DNA from: Streptomyces sp. NBC_01485
GTDB lineage: Bacteria > Actinomycetota > Actinomycetes > Streptomycetales > Streptomycetaceae
NCBI RefSeq assembly: GCF_036227125.1
Contig: NZ_CP109435.1
Span: forward strand, 1,550,001-1,614,000
Direction: 5' to 3'
Length of the DNA stretch: 64,000 nucleotides
Positions 1 to 12,931 of this stretch are shown piece after piece. Position 1 is the stretch's first letter. Each line of letters opens with the position of its first letter. Made by a program: the position numbers and the translations under genes. A model generated the notes under the pieces. The model did no database searches, was not told the origin of the DNA, and saw nothing but the letters and a program-made list of their open reading frames with translations.

Positions 1-86
1 ACTTCTCCGTCCAACTGGAAACCGGCGGTGCGCGGGTGGGAGACAAGACCGGCGAGGGCCGAAGGCCGAGCCGCGCACCCCACCCA

Positions 87-116
87 GGGGGCGTACGCAT
101 ATGCCCATACGCCCCC
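87..116. repeat. Near-perfect palindrome upstream of the first gene
   Basis: Two perfect 9-base arms (GGGGGCGTA at 87-95, TACGCCCCC at 108-116) flank a 12-base centre that itself contains GCATATGC. It lies 84 bases before the HTH gene start and no T-tract follows. It could be an operator for the downstream gene or a terminator of a gene outside the window; the sequence alone does not decide. Confidence 0.5.
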
Positions 117-125
117 ACACCGTGA

Positions 126-764
<639 letters not shown>

Positions 765-816
765 CGCCCCCACCACCACGACCACCGAGCACCACCCCAC
801 CAAGCACCGCCCACCC

Positions 817-844
817 TGCCCTCTCGGCCCGCCCCGAGAGGGCA
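817..844. terminator. Bidirectional terminator between HTH gene and priA
   Basis: Perfect 11-bp stem (TGCCCTCTCGG 817-827 with CCGAGAGGGCA 834-844) and a six-base loop, placed between two convergent stop codons. There is no T-tract, as is usual for Streptomyces terminators. Confidence 0.75.
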
Positions 845-887
845 GCCGCATACCCAGCACCACACAACACACCCCCCTCACCCGACC

Positions 888-3074
888 TCACCCGATATCC
901 GGCGGATCGATCCGCACCCACACAACCTCCTCTCCACCCCGCCCCGCCCGAGCCATCCGAGCCGCCTGCGCCGCCTTCAACGCGGCAGCCAGCGCAGCGC
1001 CCCGCCCCGGCGGCACCCGGATCAACGCCCGCTCCCACCGCTCCCCGGGTGGCGGCGCCCCCGCCCGCCGAGGCCGCCCCGCAGGGCCGGCCGACACCTC
1101 AACCGGAACCGGCCCCAACACCTGCGCCTCCCCAGGCAGTTCGAGGGCTCCCAGGAACGCGGCCACCGCCTCCGCCGGCCCCGACACCGCCGCCATCCGC
1201 GACACGGGCGGAAACCCCAGCTCGGCCCGCTCGGCGAGCTCCCGCACCGCGTGCCCCACGGGATCCCACCGCACCAGCGCCTGCACGGGCCGCAGGGTCG
1301 GCTCGGCGACGACGACGACGGTCCCGCCGTCCCCCTGCGGCCGTACGAGGGCGGCGGCCGCGATCCAGCGGCGCAGCGCGTCCTCCCCGGCCCGCAGGTC
1401 GGGCCGTCCGAGCATGGCCCAGCCGTCCAGCAGCAGCGCGGCCGCGTACCCGCCTTCGGCGACCGGCTCGGCCCCGGGCGTGGACACGACGAGCGCGGGC
1501 GCCCCCGGCACGGTGTCCAGCACCTGTTCACGCCCCGAAGTCCGCACCGGAACCGCAGGAAACGCCCGCCCCAGCTCCTCGGCGGTCCGCCGCGCCCCCA
1601 CGACCTGGGCCCGCAACCGGAACGAACCGCACTCCGGACAGTGCCAGGCACCCTCCTCACGCCCGCACCACCCGCACCACAGCACGCTCCCCGCGCCCCC
1701 CGTTCCCCCGTCCCGCGCCTCCAACGGCCCGGAGCAGTGCCGGCACCGGGCGGCGGCGCGGCACTGCGCACACGCCATCCGCGGCACGTACCCCCGGCGG
1801 GGCACCTGCACGAGCACCGGCCCGTGCCGCAGCCCTTCCCGGACCGCCTGCCAGGCGAGGGTGGGCAGCCGGGCGGCGCGGGCGGCCTCGTCCCGCGCGA
1901 GATCCTGGTCGCCCACGGTCCGCACCAGCGGAGCGGCCCGCCGCACCTGCTCCCGCGCGGCGACCAGTGGCCGCGCCCACCCGCTCTCGACGAGTTGGGC
2001 GCCCTCCACGGTGCAGCTCCAACCCCCCATCAGGAAGCCGCACTTGTCCTGCGCGGCCCGCAGCAGCAGCACCTCCCGCGCATGGGGCTGCGGCGCGTGC
2101 TGCTCGCTGTGGCTGTCGTCCCCGTCGTCCCAGAGCGCGACCAGCCCGAGATCCTGAACCGGCGCGAACATCGCGGCACGCGTCCCGACGACCGCCCGCA
2201 CGGACCCGCGTCGCACGGCGAGCCACTCCCGATACCGCTTCTCGGGGCCGGCGTCCGCGGTGAGCAGCGCATGCCGCCCCTCCCCCAGCAACGCCGTCAG
2301 CGCGGCGTCGACCCGCGCGGCGGCCCGCCCGTCCGGTACGACGACCAGCGCCCCGCGCCCCGAGGCGAGCGTCGCGGCGACGGCCCGCGCCAGCTCGCCG
2401 CTCCACTCGGGCCCGGGCAGCGCGTTCCACACCGCCCGCGGCGCGCCCCCGGACGCCAGCGACTCGAGGAACCCGCCCCCGCGCTCGTACCGCCCCCAGG
2501 ATCCGGCCTCCGGCGCTCCCGGCGGCGGCAGCGGCGCGGGAGAGGGCCGCTGCTCGGCACGCGCGTTGCGCGGCGGCACGGCGAGCTGCAGCACATCGGC
2601 GAGGCTCCCCGCGTACCGGTCGGCGACAGCCCGCGCGAGACCCAGCAGCTCCTGGCTCAGCACCGGCTCGGGCGACACCACCTGGGCGAGCGCCGCGAGC
2701 GGCCCGGAGTAGTCCGACGCGGCGAGCCGCTCGACGAGGAAGCCGTCGATGAGCCCGCCACCCTCGCGCCGTCCTTCCCGGACCCGCCCCCGCCCGGCCC
2801 CGAACCGCACGCGCACCCGCACCCCCGGCTGCGCGTCCGCGTCCAGCTCGGCCGGCACCGCGTAGTCGAAGTACCGGTCCAGATGCAGCACGCCCTTGTC
2901 GACGAGCACCCGCGCGACCGGCAACTCCTCGGCCAGCGCGGCCCCCCGCCACGTCCGGGGCTTGGCCCGCGGCGCCTTGGCCTGCCGCACGCTCTCCCGG
3001 ATCAGCGCGAGCTGCTCCGGCGGCGCGCCCTCCCCGGCCGCACCACCGCCCCCCTGCCCGTTCTCGCTGCTCAC
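888..3074 (-). CDS. priA: PriA-type primosomal protein N' lacking helicase motifs
   Basis: A 728-residue PriA homologue, the replication-restart factor that loads the replisome at stalled forks. The N-terminal DNA-binding domain (about 50-160, VARVLVDKGVLHLDRYFDYAVP) and the zinc module with paired CxxC motifs (CAQC, CRHC, CGWC, CPEC) are intact. The Walker A loop expected near residue 220 is missing and the DEEH box is degenerate (LWDDGDD). This matches the known actinobacterial PriA form, described as having no detectable helicase domain. GTG 3074 is preferred because upstream residues do not fit the family. It follows metK but is separated from it by a strong terminator, so it probably has its own promoter. 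Confidence 0.9.
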   Translation of the reverse strand: MSSENGQGGGGAAGEGAPPEQLALIRESVRQAKAPRAKPRTWRGAALAEELPVARVLVDKGVLHLDRYFDYAVPAELDADAQPGVRVRVRFGAGRGRVREGRREGGGLIDGFLVERLAASDYSGPLAALAQVVSPEPVLSQELLGLARAVADRYAGSLADVLQLAVPPRNARAEQRPSPAPLPPPGAPEAGSWGRYERGGGFLESLASGGAPRAVWNALPGPEWSGELARAVAATLASGRGALVVVPDGRAAARVDAALTALLGEGRHALLTADAGPEKRYREWLAVRRGSVRAVVGTRAAMFAPVQDLGLVALWDDGDDSHSEQHAPQPHAREVLLLRAAQDKCGFLMGGWSCTVEGAQLVESGWARPLVAAREQVRRAAPLVRTVGDQDLARDEAARAARLPTLAWQAVREGLRHGPVLVQVPRRGYVPRMACAQCRAAARCRHCSGPLEARDGGTGGAGSVLWCGWCGREEGAWHCPECGSFRLRAQVVGARRTAEELGRAFPAVPVRTSGREQVLDTVPGAPALVVSTPGAEPVAEGGYAAALLLDGWAMLGRPDLRAGEDALRRWIAAAALVRPQGDGGTVVVVAEPTLRPVQALVRWDPVGHAVRELAERAELGFPPVSRMAAVSGPAEAVAAFLGALELPGEAQVLGPVPVEVSAGPAGRPRRAGAPPPGERWERALIRVPPGRGAALAAALKAAQAARMARAGRGGEEVVWVRIDPPDIG

Positions 3075-3169
3075 GCCTGCATTCTTACCAAACACCACTG
3101 ACAACGCCCGCGCCGCAGCCACCCGACCCGGGGTTCACGTACCTGCACGCAGCCTCACCCGCCCACGAC

Positions 3170-3211
3170 GACGTCGGCTCCCGGGACCATCAGGTCCCGG
3201 GAGCCGACGTC
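3170..3211 (-). terminator. Terminator after metK
   Basis: Perfect 19-bp stem with a four-base loop (3189-3192), 17 bases past the metK stop. This is one of the strongest hairpins in the window and should limit read-through from metK into priA. Confidence 0.85.
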
Positions 3212-3228
3212 ACACGCGGAATCCTGGT

Positions 3229-4437
3229 TTACAGCCCCGCGGCCTTCCGCAGCGCGTCCACGCGGTCCGTGCGCTCCCACGTGAAGTCGGGGAGCTCGCG
3301 GCCGAAGTGGCCGTACGCGGCGGTCTGGGCGTAGATCGGGCGCAGCAGGTCGAGGTCGCGGATGATCGCGGCCGGGCGGAGGTCGAAGACGTCGTCGATG
3401 GCCTTCTCGATCTTCTCGGCGTCGACCTTGGCGGTACCGAAGGTCTCGACGAAGAGGCCCACCGGCTCGGCCTTGCCGATCGCGTAGGCGACCTGGACCT
3501 CGCAGCGGGCCGCCAGACCCGCCGCCACCACGTTCTTCGCCACCCAGCGCATCGCGTAGGCGGCCGAGCGGTCGACCTTGGACGGGTCCTTGCCCGAGAA
3601 CGCGCCGCCGCCGTGCCGGGCCATGCCGCCGTACGTGTCGATGATGATCTTGCGACCGGTGAGGCCGGCGTCGCCCATCGGGCCGCCGATCTCGAAGCGG
3701 CCGGTCGGGTTCACCAGCAGGCGGTAGTTCTCGGTGTCCAGCTTGATGCCCTCGTCCAGCAGGGCCTTCAGCTCCACCTCGACGACGAACTCGCGGATGT
3801 CGGGGGTCAGCAGGGAGTCCAGGTCGATGTCGCTCGCGTGCTGCGAGGAGATGACGACCGTGTCGAGGCGGACGGCCTTGTCGCCGTCGTACTCGATGGT
3901 GACCTGGGTCTTGCCGTCGGGGCGCAGGTAGGGGATGGTCCCGTTCTTGCGGACGTCCGACAGGCGCTTCGACAGGCGGTGCGCCAGGAAGATCGGCAGC
4001 GGCATCAGGGTGGGCGTCTCGTCGGAGGCGTAGCCGAACATCAGGCCCTGGTCGCCCGCGCCCTGCTTGTCCAGCTCGTCCTCGTCACCCTCGACGCGGG
4101 ACTCGTACGCCGTGTCCACACCCTGGGCGATGTCGGGGGACTGCGCGCCGATGGACACCGACACGCCGCAGGAGGCGCCGTCGAAGCCCTTCTTGGAGGA
4201 GTCGTAGCCGATCTCGAGGATCTTGTCGCGCACGAGCTGGGGGATCGGCGCGTAGGCCTTGGTCGTGACCTCACCGGCCACGTGGACCAGACCGGTCGTG
4301 ATCAGGGTCTCGACCGCGACCCGGGAGGTCGGGTCCTCACGCAGCAGGGCGTCGAGAATGGTGTCGCTGATCTGGTCAGCGATCTTGTCGGGGTGACCTT
4401 CGGTCACAGACTCCGAAGTGAACAGGCGACGGGACAC
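3229..4437 (-). CDS. metK: S-adenosylmethionine synthetase
   Basis: A 402-residue enzyme of standard length that makes SAM from methionine and ATP in the cytosol. The signature motifs are present: GHPDK near residue 15 (ATP and metal binding), [12 protein letters not shown], and the Gly-rich P-loop GGGAFSGKD. The start is GTG 4437 with AGGGAG at 4442-4447. In Streptomyces, SAM level also affects antibiotic production and differentiation (family knowledge). It is last in the mihF-gmk-rpoZ-coaBC-metK run, but a 240-base gap upstream with a possible -10 (TAAACT, minus strand) suggests it is also transcribed on its own. I see no SAM riboswitch. Confidence 0.98.
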   Translation of the reverse strand: MSRRLFTSESVTEGHPDKIADQISDTILDALLREDPTSRVAVETLITTGLVHVAGEVTTKAYAPIPQLVRDKILEIGYDSSKKGFDGASCGVSVSIGAQSPDIAQGVDTAYESRVEGDEDELDKQGAGDQGLMFGYASDETPTLMPLPIFLAHRLSKRLSDVRKNGTIPYLRPDGKTQVTIEYDGDKAVRLDTVVISSQHASDIDLDSLLTPDIREFVVEVELKALLDEGIKLDTENYRLLVNPTGRFEIGGPMGDAGLTGRKIIIDTYGGMARHGGGAFSGKDPSKVDRSAAYAMRWVAKNVVAAGLAARCEVQVAYAIGKAEPVGLFVETFGTAKVDAEKIEKAIDDVFDLRPAAIIRDLDLLRPIYAQTAAYGHFGRELPDFTWERTDRVDALRKAAGL

Positions 4438-4517
4438 AACGCTCCCTGGGGTTGCAGCGGCTGCTGGCTGATCATTGGCGGACGCGACGGGAGCTGCGCC
4501 CGGCGTCGTCCGAGAAC

Positions 4518-4523
4518 AGTTTA
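4518..4523 (-). promoter_or_regulatory. Possible metK -10 hexamer
   Basis: On the minus strand TAAACT fits the TANNNT pattern of the main vegetative sigma factor, about 80 bases before the metK start, in an AT-richer pocket of the gap. No good -35 is visible at 17-19 bases. Confidence 0.25.
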
Positions 4524-4623
4524 TCGGTCATGCCCCACCACCGGCCCACCCGTCTCGCCTCTCGGGAGTGCTGTGACCTGCGGCACGGGCATTCTGCCGA
4601 ATGCCCGGCACCCTTGGCCAGGG

Positions 4624-4652
4624 GCGCCGCGCCCGAATCGGGCGGGGCGGCC
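4624..4652 (-). terminator. Possible terminator after coaBC
   Basis: Imperfect hairpin (GCCGCGCCCGA paired with TCGGGCGGGGCGGC, one bulge), 25 bases past the coaBC stop on the minus strand. It is GC-rich without a T-tract. Confidence 0.35.
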
Positions 4653-4677
4653 GACCAGGGCGCAGCGCATCAAACAG

Positions 4678-5880
4678 TCAGGCCAGTCGCCGTGTCACCA
4701 GGTCCCACACGATTTCGGCCAAGGCCTCCTTGGGGCCGTGTGCCACAGGGGTTTCACTGCCGTCGGCGCCCAGCACGACGGCCTCGTTCTCCTCGGAGCC
4801 GAACGTTCTGCGCTCCCCCACCTCGTTCACCACCAGCAGGTCGCACCCCTTGCGCCGTAGCTTCGTCCGGCCGTTGGCGAGGACGTCGTCGGTCTCGGCG
4901 GCGAAGCCGACAACCACCTGGTTGGGGCGCGCCCGGTCGGCGGAGAGCTCCGCGAGGATGTCCGGATTCCGTACGAGGACGATGGGGTCCGGTTCCCGGC
5001 CGTCCTTCTTCTTGATCTTTCCGGTCATGTACGTCTGTGGCCGGAAGTCGGCGACCGCGGCGGCCATGACGACCGCGTCGGCGTCCGGGGCCGCCTTCAG
5101 GACCGCCTCGCGCAGTTGTACGGCCGTGCCGACCTGGACGACGTCGACCCCGGCGGGGTCGGGCAGGCCGGTGTTCGCGGCGATCAGCGTGACGCGGGCG
5201 CCGCGGGCGGCGGCGGTGCGGGCGAGCGCGTAGCCCTGTTTGCCGGAGGAGCGGTTGCCGAGGAAGCGGACGGGGTCGAGGGGCTCGCGGGTGCCGCCGG
5301 CGCTGACCACGACGTGCCGGCCGACGAGGTCGGGTTCGCGCACCCCCCTGGCCAGGACGCGGCGGCAGACCTCGAAGATCTCGGCCGGGTCGGGCAGTCG
5401 CCCCTTGCCGGTGTCGACGCCGGTGAGGCGGCCGACGGCCGGTTCGATCACGAGGGCGCCCCGGCGGCGCAGCGTCGCCACGTTCTCCCGGGTGGCCGGG
5501 TGCTCCCACATCTCCGTGTGCATCGCGGGGGCGAAGACGACCGGACAGCGGGCGGTGAGGAGGGTGTTGGTGAGGAGGTCGTCGGCGAGGCCGTGGGCGG
5601 CCTTGGCGAGCATGTCCGCCGTGGCCGGGGCGACGACCACCAGGTCGGCGTGCTGGCCGATGCGGACGTGCGGGACCTCGTGGACGCCGTCCCAGACCTC
5701 CGTGGAGACGGGGTGGCCGGAGAGGGCGGACCAGGTGGCGGCGCCGACGAAGTGCAGCGCGGCGGCGGTGGGGACTACGCGGACGTCATGCCCCGACTCC
5801 GTCAGTCTGCGCAGCAGTTCGCAGGCCTTGTAGGCGGCGATGCCCCCACTGACACCCAGTACGACCCTCGGCTTGTCCAC
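4678..5880 (-). CDS. coaBC: Bifunctional phosphopantothenoylcysteine synthetase/decarboxylase
   Basis: A 400-residue fusion that catalyses the second and third steps of coenzyme A synthesis. The flavin-dependent decarboxylase half (CoaC, about 1-190) begins with the typical SGGIAAYK loop; the CTP-dependent ligase half (CoaB) follows from about 190 (VVSAGGTREPLDPVRFLGNRSSGK). GTG 5880 is chosen for its GGGGAG site at 5886-5891; the upstream in-frame ATG adds residues foreign to the family. Two CoaC motifs differ from E. coli: PAMHTEMW has His in place of the catalytic Asn, and the ACGD motif has no Cys. I think this is an actinobacterial feature, but could not check. Confidence 0.95.
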   Translation of the reverse strand: MDKPRVVLGVSGGIAAYKACELLRRLTESGHDVRVVPTAAALHFVGAATWSALSGHPVSTEVWDGVHEVPHVRIGQHADLVVVAPATADMLAKAAHGLADDLLTNTLLTARCPVVFAPAMHTEMWEHPATRENVATLRRRGALVIEPAVGRLTGVDTGKGRLPDPAEIFEVCRRVLARGVREPDLVGRHVVVSAGGTREPLDPVRFLGNRSSGKQGYALARTAAARGARVTLIAANTGLPDPAGVDVVQVGTAVQLREAVLKAAPDADAVVMAAAVADFRPQTYMTGKIKKKDGREPDPIVLVRNPDILAELSADRARPNQVVVGFAAETDDVLANGRTKLRRKGCDLLVVNEVGERRTFGSEENEAVVLGADGSETPVAHGPKEALAEIVWDLVTRRLA

Positions 5881-5943
5881 CGGCTCTCCCCGGACCTCGG
5901 CACCATGTACGCCGCGGCTCCCGGCGCACGAGTCCATCAGACA

Positions 5944-5978
5944 CCACAGGCCCGGCAGTCGTGCTGCCGGGCCTGTGG
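5944..5978 (-). terminator. Hairpin after rpoZ
   Basis: Perfect 15-bp stem (CCACAGGCCCGGCAG at 5944-5958 with its complement at 5964-5978) and a five-base loop, about 25 bases past the rpoZ stop. It may partly separate rpoZ from coaBC. Confidence 0.75.
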
Positions 5979-6003
5979 AAAAACCAACTGCGAACCGAAA
6001 ATA

Positions 6004-6276
6004 CTACTGCGCGGGACCCTCGACGGCCTCGGACGTCAGCAGTCCGGCGTTGATCTCGCGGAGGGCGATCGAGAGCGGCTTCTCGTGGACGTGGGTGTCC
6101 ACCAGCGGACCGACGTACTCGAGGAGGCCCTCGCCGAGCTGCGAGTAGTACGCGTTGATCTGGCGGGCCCGCTTGGCCGCGTAGATCACGAGGCTGTACT
6201 TCGAGTCGGTGGCCTCGAGGAGCTCGTCGATCGGCGGGTTGATGATGCCCTCGGGCGCGGAGATGGAAGAGGACAC
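6004..6276 (-). CDS. rpoZ: RNA polymerase omega subunit
   Basis: A 90-residue omega subunit that helps assemble and stabilise beta-prime in RNA polymerase; in several bacteria it is also part of a ppGpp site (family knowledge). The conserved core ([20 protein letters not shown] followed by AAKRARQIN) and the C-terminal [10 protein letters not shown] are present. GTG 6276 is the start, with GGAAGG upstream. It sits directly after gmk, an arrangement widely conserved in bacteria. In Streptomyces omega loss affects differentiation. Confidence 0.97.
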   Translation of the reverse strand: MSSSISAPEGIINPPIDELLEATDSKYSLVIYAAKRARQINAYYSQLGEGLLEYVGPLVDTHVHEKPLSIALREINAGLLTSEAVEGPAQ

Positions 6277-6358
6277 GCTCTACCTTCCGATGGATGGGAA
6301 AAGACGGGTCGTGATCACAGAACCCTCCAGGCACCCGGAGGGCTGGGAGGACGCGTGA

Positions 6359-6952
6359 TCACACAACATCGACCAAGGCTAGCAGCTCACGCGCCACGTC
6401 CTCGACGGAGGTGTTGACCAGGGTCACGTCGAACTCCGGCTCGGCCGCGAGTTCGATCTTCGCGGCGTCCAGCCGGCGCTCGATGACCTCGGGCGGCTCG
6501 GTGCCCCGGCCGGTGAGTCTGCGCACCAGTTCCTCCCAGGAGGGAGGGGCCAGGAACACCAGCCGGGCCTCGGCCATGGACTCGCGGACCTGCCGGGCGC
6601 CCTGGAGGTCGATCTCCAGGAGGACCGGCTCGCCCGACTCCAGGCGCTCCAGCACCGCCGCGCGGGGGGTGCCGTAACGGTTCCCGGCGAACTCGGCCCA
6701 CTCCAGCAGCTCGCCGTTGGCGATCAGCTTGTCCATCTCCTCGTCGGTGACGAAGAAGTAGTGGACTCCGTGCCTCTCGCCGGGGCGGGGCCTGCGGGTC
6801 GTCGCCGACACCGAGAGCCAGACCTCGGGGTGTTCCTTGCGCATATGGGCGACGACCGTGCTCTTACCGACCCCAGAGGGGCCGGAGAGCACGGTCAGCC
6901 GCGGACGTACGTCCGGGGGCTCGGGGGTCGTCCCCCGGAATGTTGCAGCCAT
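6359..6952 (-). CDS. gmk: Guanylate kinase
   Basis: A 197-residue enzyme that phosphorylates GMP to GDP with ATP, feeding GTP and ppGpp pools. The P-loop GPSGVGKST lies near residues 24-32, followed by the GMP-binding [11 protein letters not shown] and YFF motifs and the lid region [16 protein letters not shown]. Start ATG 6952. It lies between mihF and rpoZ; the 82-base gap to rpoZ has no strong terminator, so co-transcription is likely. Confidence 0.98.
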   Translation of the reverse strand: MAATFRGTTPEPPDVRPRLTVLSGPSGVGKSTVVAHMRKEHPEVWLSVSATTRRPRPGERHGVHYFFVTDEEMDKLIANGELLEWAEFAGNRYGTPRAAVLERLESGEPVLLEIDLQGARQVRESMAEARLVFLAPPSWEELVRRLTGRGTEPPEVIERRLDAAKIELAAEPEFDVTLVNTSVEDVARELLALVDVV

Positions 6953-7012
6953 GCAGCGATTATTCCAGCAATCCCGGAGTACCCGGGACTCCCTTCCCGC
7001 AGGACCCGGGAA

Positions 7013-7336
7013 TCAGGAGCCGGTGCTGCCGAACTCCCGCTCCAGGGAAGCGATCTGGTTGGAACCGAGGCCGCGCACGCGGCGGCTCTCGGAGATGCCG
7101 AGTCGCTCCATGAGCTGCTTGGCGCGGACCTTGCCCACGCCCGGAAGCGACTCCAGGAGGGCGGAGACCTTCATCTTGCCGATGACGTCGTTTTCCTGAC
7201 CCTGCTTGATGACCTCGTGAAGGGAGGCGCCGGAGTGCTTGAGTCGATTCTTGACCTCGGCCCGCTCCCGGCGAGCCGCGGCGGCCTTTTCGAGCGCGGC
7301 TGAGCGCTGTTCGGGGGTAAGGGGCGGAAGAGCCAC
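7013..7336 (-). CDS. mihF: Actinobacterial integration host factor sIHF
   Basis: A 107-residue nucleoid-associated protein. It begins with a long basic helix (RSAALEKAAAARRERAEVKN) followed by a helix-two-turns-helix DNA-binding fold near VSALLESLPGVGKVRAKQLM, the form known for Streptomyces sIHF and mycobacterial mIHF. Unrelated in fold to E. coli IHF, it binds DNA and affects topology, antibiotic production and sporulation (family knowledge). GTG 7336 is chosen because GAGGTGA precedes it and the product then matches the known length; a longer frame to 7459 adds non-conserved residues. Confidence 0.96.
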   Translation of the reverse strand: MALPPLTPEQRSAALEKAAAARRERAEVKNRLKHSGASLHEVIKQGQENDVIGKMKVSALLESLPGVGKVRAKQLMERLGISESRRVRGLGSNQIASLEREFGSTGS

Positions 7337-7572
7337 GCCTACGTCACCTCGGATGTCGAACTGTCGGATACGGACCGGTGAGGAACCTAGTCGCCCCACA
7401 CGCGGTGAGCTACGAGCAACACGCTGCCCGTTCACTCTCCGTCGGAGACTAGCGGCCAACTCCGCCGGAGTCAGCGAGAACAGAGGAAAAGTCCTGGTCA
7501 GCCTCCGTCAGGCCGGACATTTAACTCATAGTGCCCCGGATTTGAGGATGTATCCAGACTCAAGTCGACCAA

Positions 7573-7606
7573 CGGCCGCCCGACCGAGCCCCCGGTCGGG
7601 CGGCCG
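7573..7606 (-). terminator. Terminator after pyrF
   Basis: Perfect 14-bp stem (CGGCCGCCCGACCG with its complement) and a six-base loop, eight bases past the pyrF stop. It closes the pyr operon. The remaining gap up to mihF (7337-7572) contains an AT-rich pocket at 7520-7531 that could hold the mihF promoter, but I could not define hexamers. Confidence 0.8.
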
Positions 7607-7613
7607 CAGCCCC

Positions 7614-8456
7614 TCAGACGGAGGCCACCGCGTCGCGGACCGCTTGCGCGAACCGGTCAACTGCGTCACGCAGAGCGACGATGCCGGGACCGTGACGCAA
7701 CACACCCCGACTGACGTTCGGCACGACGTTGCGCACCGCGGGGCCGAAGACCCGGGGAAGGTCGGCCGGGGTCGCCCCCTGGGCGCCGACGCCGGGCGCG
7801 AGGAGCGGGCCGTTGATGTCGAGGTCGTACGTCGAGAGGTCGCCCAGGGTGGCGCCGACGACCGCGCCGAAGGAGCCCAGCGGCTCCTCCCCCGCGTTCT
7901 CGGCGGCCAGGTGCGCCAGCATCGTCGCGCCCACGGTGCGCCCGTCGGCCCGCACCGCGTGCTGGACCTCGCCGCCCTCCGGGTTGGAGGTCAGCGCCAG
8001 CACGAACAGCCCGGCGCCGCTCTCACGGGCCAGCGCCACCGCCGGCGACAGGGATCCGTAGCCGAGGTACGGCGAGACCGTGAGCGCGTCGGAGAACAGC
8101 GGGGCGTCCTTGTGCAGGAAGGACTCGGCGTAGGCGGCCATGGTCGAGCCGATGTCGCCGCGCTTGGCGTCCATCACGACCAGGGCGCCGGCCGCCCGCG
8201 CCTCCTGGACCGACTTCTCCAGGACGGCGACCCCGCGCGAGCCGAACCGCTCGAAGAAGGCGCTCTGCGGCTTCAGCAGGGCGACCCGGTCGGCCGTCGC
8301 CTCGACGACCGTGCGGCTGAACCGCTCCAGACCGGCGACGTCGTCGCTGAGCCCCCACTCGGCGAGCAGGGAGGCGTGCGGGTCGATGCCGACGCACAGC
8401 GGGCCGCGCTCGTCCATGGCGCGCCGCAGCCGCGCGCCGAAGGGCTCCAGGGTCAT
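7614..8456 (-). CDS. pyrF: Orotidine 5'-phosphate decarboxylase
   Basis: A 280-residue enzyme for the last step of UMP synthesis, converting OMP to UMP. It is the type 2 form typical of actinobacteria, with the catalytic Lys in VMDAKRGDIGSTM (near residue 95-107) and the phosphate-binding C-terminal region VSRGVLRHGPG. Its ATG overlaps the pyrD stop as ATGA, so translation is probably coupled. Last gene of the pyr operon. Confidence 0.98.
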   Translation of the reverse strand: MTLEPFGARLRRAMDERGPLCVGIDPHASLLAEWGLSDDVAGLERFSRTVVEATADRVALLKPQSAFFERFGSRGVAVLEKSVQEARAAGALVVMDAKRGDIGSTMAAYAESFLHKDAPLFSDALTVSPYLGYGSLSPAVALARESGAGLFVLALTSNPEGGEVQHAVRADGRTVGATMLAHLAAENAGEEPLGSFGAVVGATLGDLSTYDLDINGPLLAPGVGAQGATPADLPRVFGPAVRNVVPNVSRGVLRHGPGIVALRDAVDRFAQAVRDAVASV

Positions 8457-9559
8457 GCCGTCCTCCTCACGTCGGCGCCGACCGCGTCGGCGAGGGTGGC
8501 GTAGGGGCTCGTCCGCAGGCGGGCGGCAAGGCCCTTGTGGATCGCGCGGCCCCAGAAGGGCCCTTCGTAGACGAAGGCGCTGTAGCCCTGTACCAGCGTG
8601 GCTCCGGCCAGGATGCGCTGCCAGGCGTCCTCGGCGTTCTCGACGCCGCCGACGCCCACGAGGGTGACACGGTCGCCCACGCGCGCGTAGAGCCGGCGCA
8701 GCACCTCCAGGGAGCGGGCCTTGACGGGCGCCCCGGACAGGCCGCCGGTCTCCTTCACGACAGAGGGTTCGGATTTCAGACCGAGTCCCTCACGCGCGAT
8801 GGTGGTGTTCGTGGCGATGATCCCGTCCAGGCCGAGTTCGACGGCCAGGTCGGCGACCGCGTCGACGTCGTCGTCGGCCAGGTCCGGGGCGATCTTCACC
8901 AGCAGCGGGACGCGGCGCGAGGTCACCGTACGGTCGGCGGCCTCCCGGACGGCGGTCAGCAGCGGGCGCAGCGCCTCGGTGGCCTGCAGGTTGCGCAGCC
9001 CCGGCGTGTTCGGCGAGGACACGTTCACGACCAGGTAGTCGGCGTACGGCGCGAGCCGCTCGGTCGACTTCACGTAGTCGCCGACGGCCTCCTCCTCCGG
9101 TACGACCTTGGTCTTGCCGATGTTGACGCCCACCACGGGCCGGAAGACCGGCTCACGGGACGCGAGCCGGGCCGCCACGGCGAGCGAGCCCTCGTTGTTG
9201 AACCCCATGCGGTTGATGAGCGCCCGGTCCTTCACGAGCCGGAACAGCCGCTTCTGGGGGTTGCCGGGCTGCGGCTCCCCGGTGACCGTGCCGATCTCGA
9301 CGTGGTCGAAGCCCAGCATCGACATGCCGTCGATCGCGACGGCGTTCTTGTCGAAGCCCGCGGCCAGCCCGAACGGGCCGTGCATGCGCAGCCCGAGGGC
9401 CTCGGTGCGCAGTTCCGCGTAGCGGGGCGCGAGGGCGGCGGCGACGAACGTGCGCAGCACGGGGACGCGGGCGGCCAGGCGGATCCAGCGGAAGGCCAGG
9501 TGGTGGGCCTGCTCCGGGTCCATCCGTTTGAAGACGAGGTTGAAGAAGATCTTGTACAT
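8453..9559 (-). CDS. pyrD: Dihydroorotate dehydrogenase (quinone), class 2
   Basis: A 368-residue flavoenzyme that oxidises dihydroorotate to orotate with quinone. The N-terminal stretch ([20 protein letters not shown]) is the short helical membrane-association domain of class 2. The FMN barrel follows ([16 protein letters not shown]). The catalytic base is the Ser in [15 protein letters not shown], as expected for class 2. It is preceded by a stable hairpin between carB and pyrD that may lower or process its transcript. Confidence 0.97.
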   Translation of the reverse strand: MYKIFFNLVFKRMDPEQAHHLAFRWIRLAARVPVLRTFVAAALAPRYAELRTEALGLRMHGPFGLAAGFDKNAVAIDGMSMLGFDHVEIGTVTGEPQPGNPQKRLFRLVKDRALINRMGFNNEGSLAVAARLASREPVFRPVVGVNIGKTKVVPEEEAVGDYVKSTERLAPYADYLVVNVSSPNTPGLRNLQATEALRPLLTAVREAADRTVTSRRVPLLVKIAPDLADDDVDAVADLAVELGLDGIIATNTTIAREGLGLKSEPSVVKETGGLSGAPVKARSLEVLRRLYARVGDRVTLVGVGGVENAEDAWQRILAGATLVQGYSAFVYEGPFWGRAIHKGLAARLRTSPYATLADAVGADVRRTA

Positions 9560-9573
9560 GGTTCCCTCACGAA

Positions 9574-9603
9574 GAGGGGGACACCGTTTCCGGTGTCCCC
9601 CTC
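9574..9603 (-). terminator. Intra-operon hairpin with GAAA tetraloop between carB and pyrD
   Basis: Perfect 13-bp stem (9574-9586 with 9591-9603) whose loop reads GAAA on the minus strand, a stable GNRA tetraloop. It begins seven bases after the carB stop and ends about 14 bases before the pyrD start. It could be a partial terminator, an attenuator or an mRNA-stability element inside the pyr operon. Confidence 0.7.
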
Positions 9604-9610
9604 AGGGCTG

Positions 9611-12923
<3,313 letters not shown>

Positions 12924-12931
<8 letters not shown>

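Noticed and set aside
4438..4677. SAM riboswitch before metK
   Set aside because: I looked for the conserved SAM-I and SAM-II patterns and saw none; only a weak promoter element is present.
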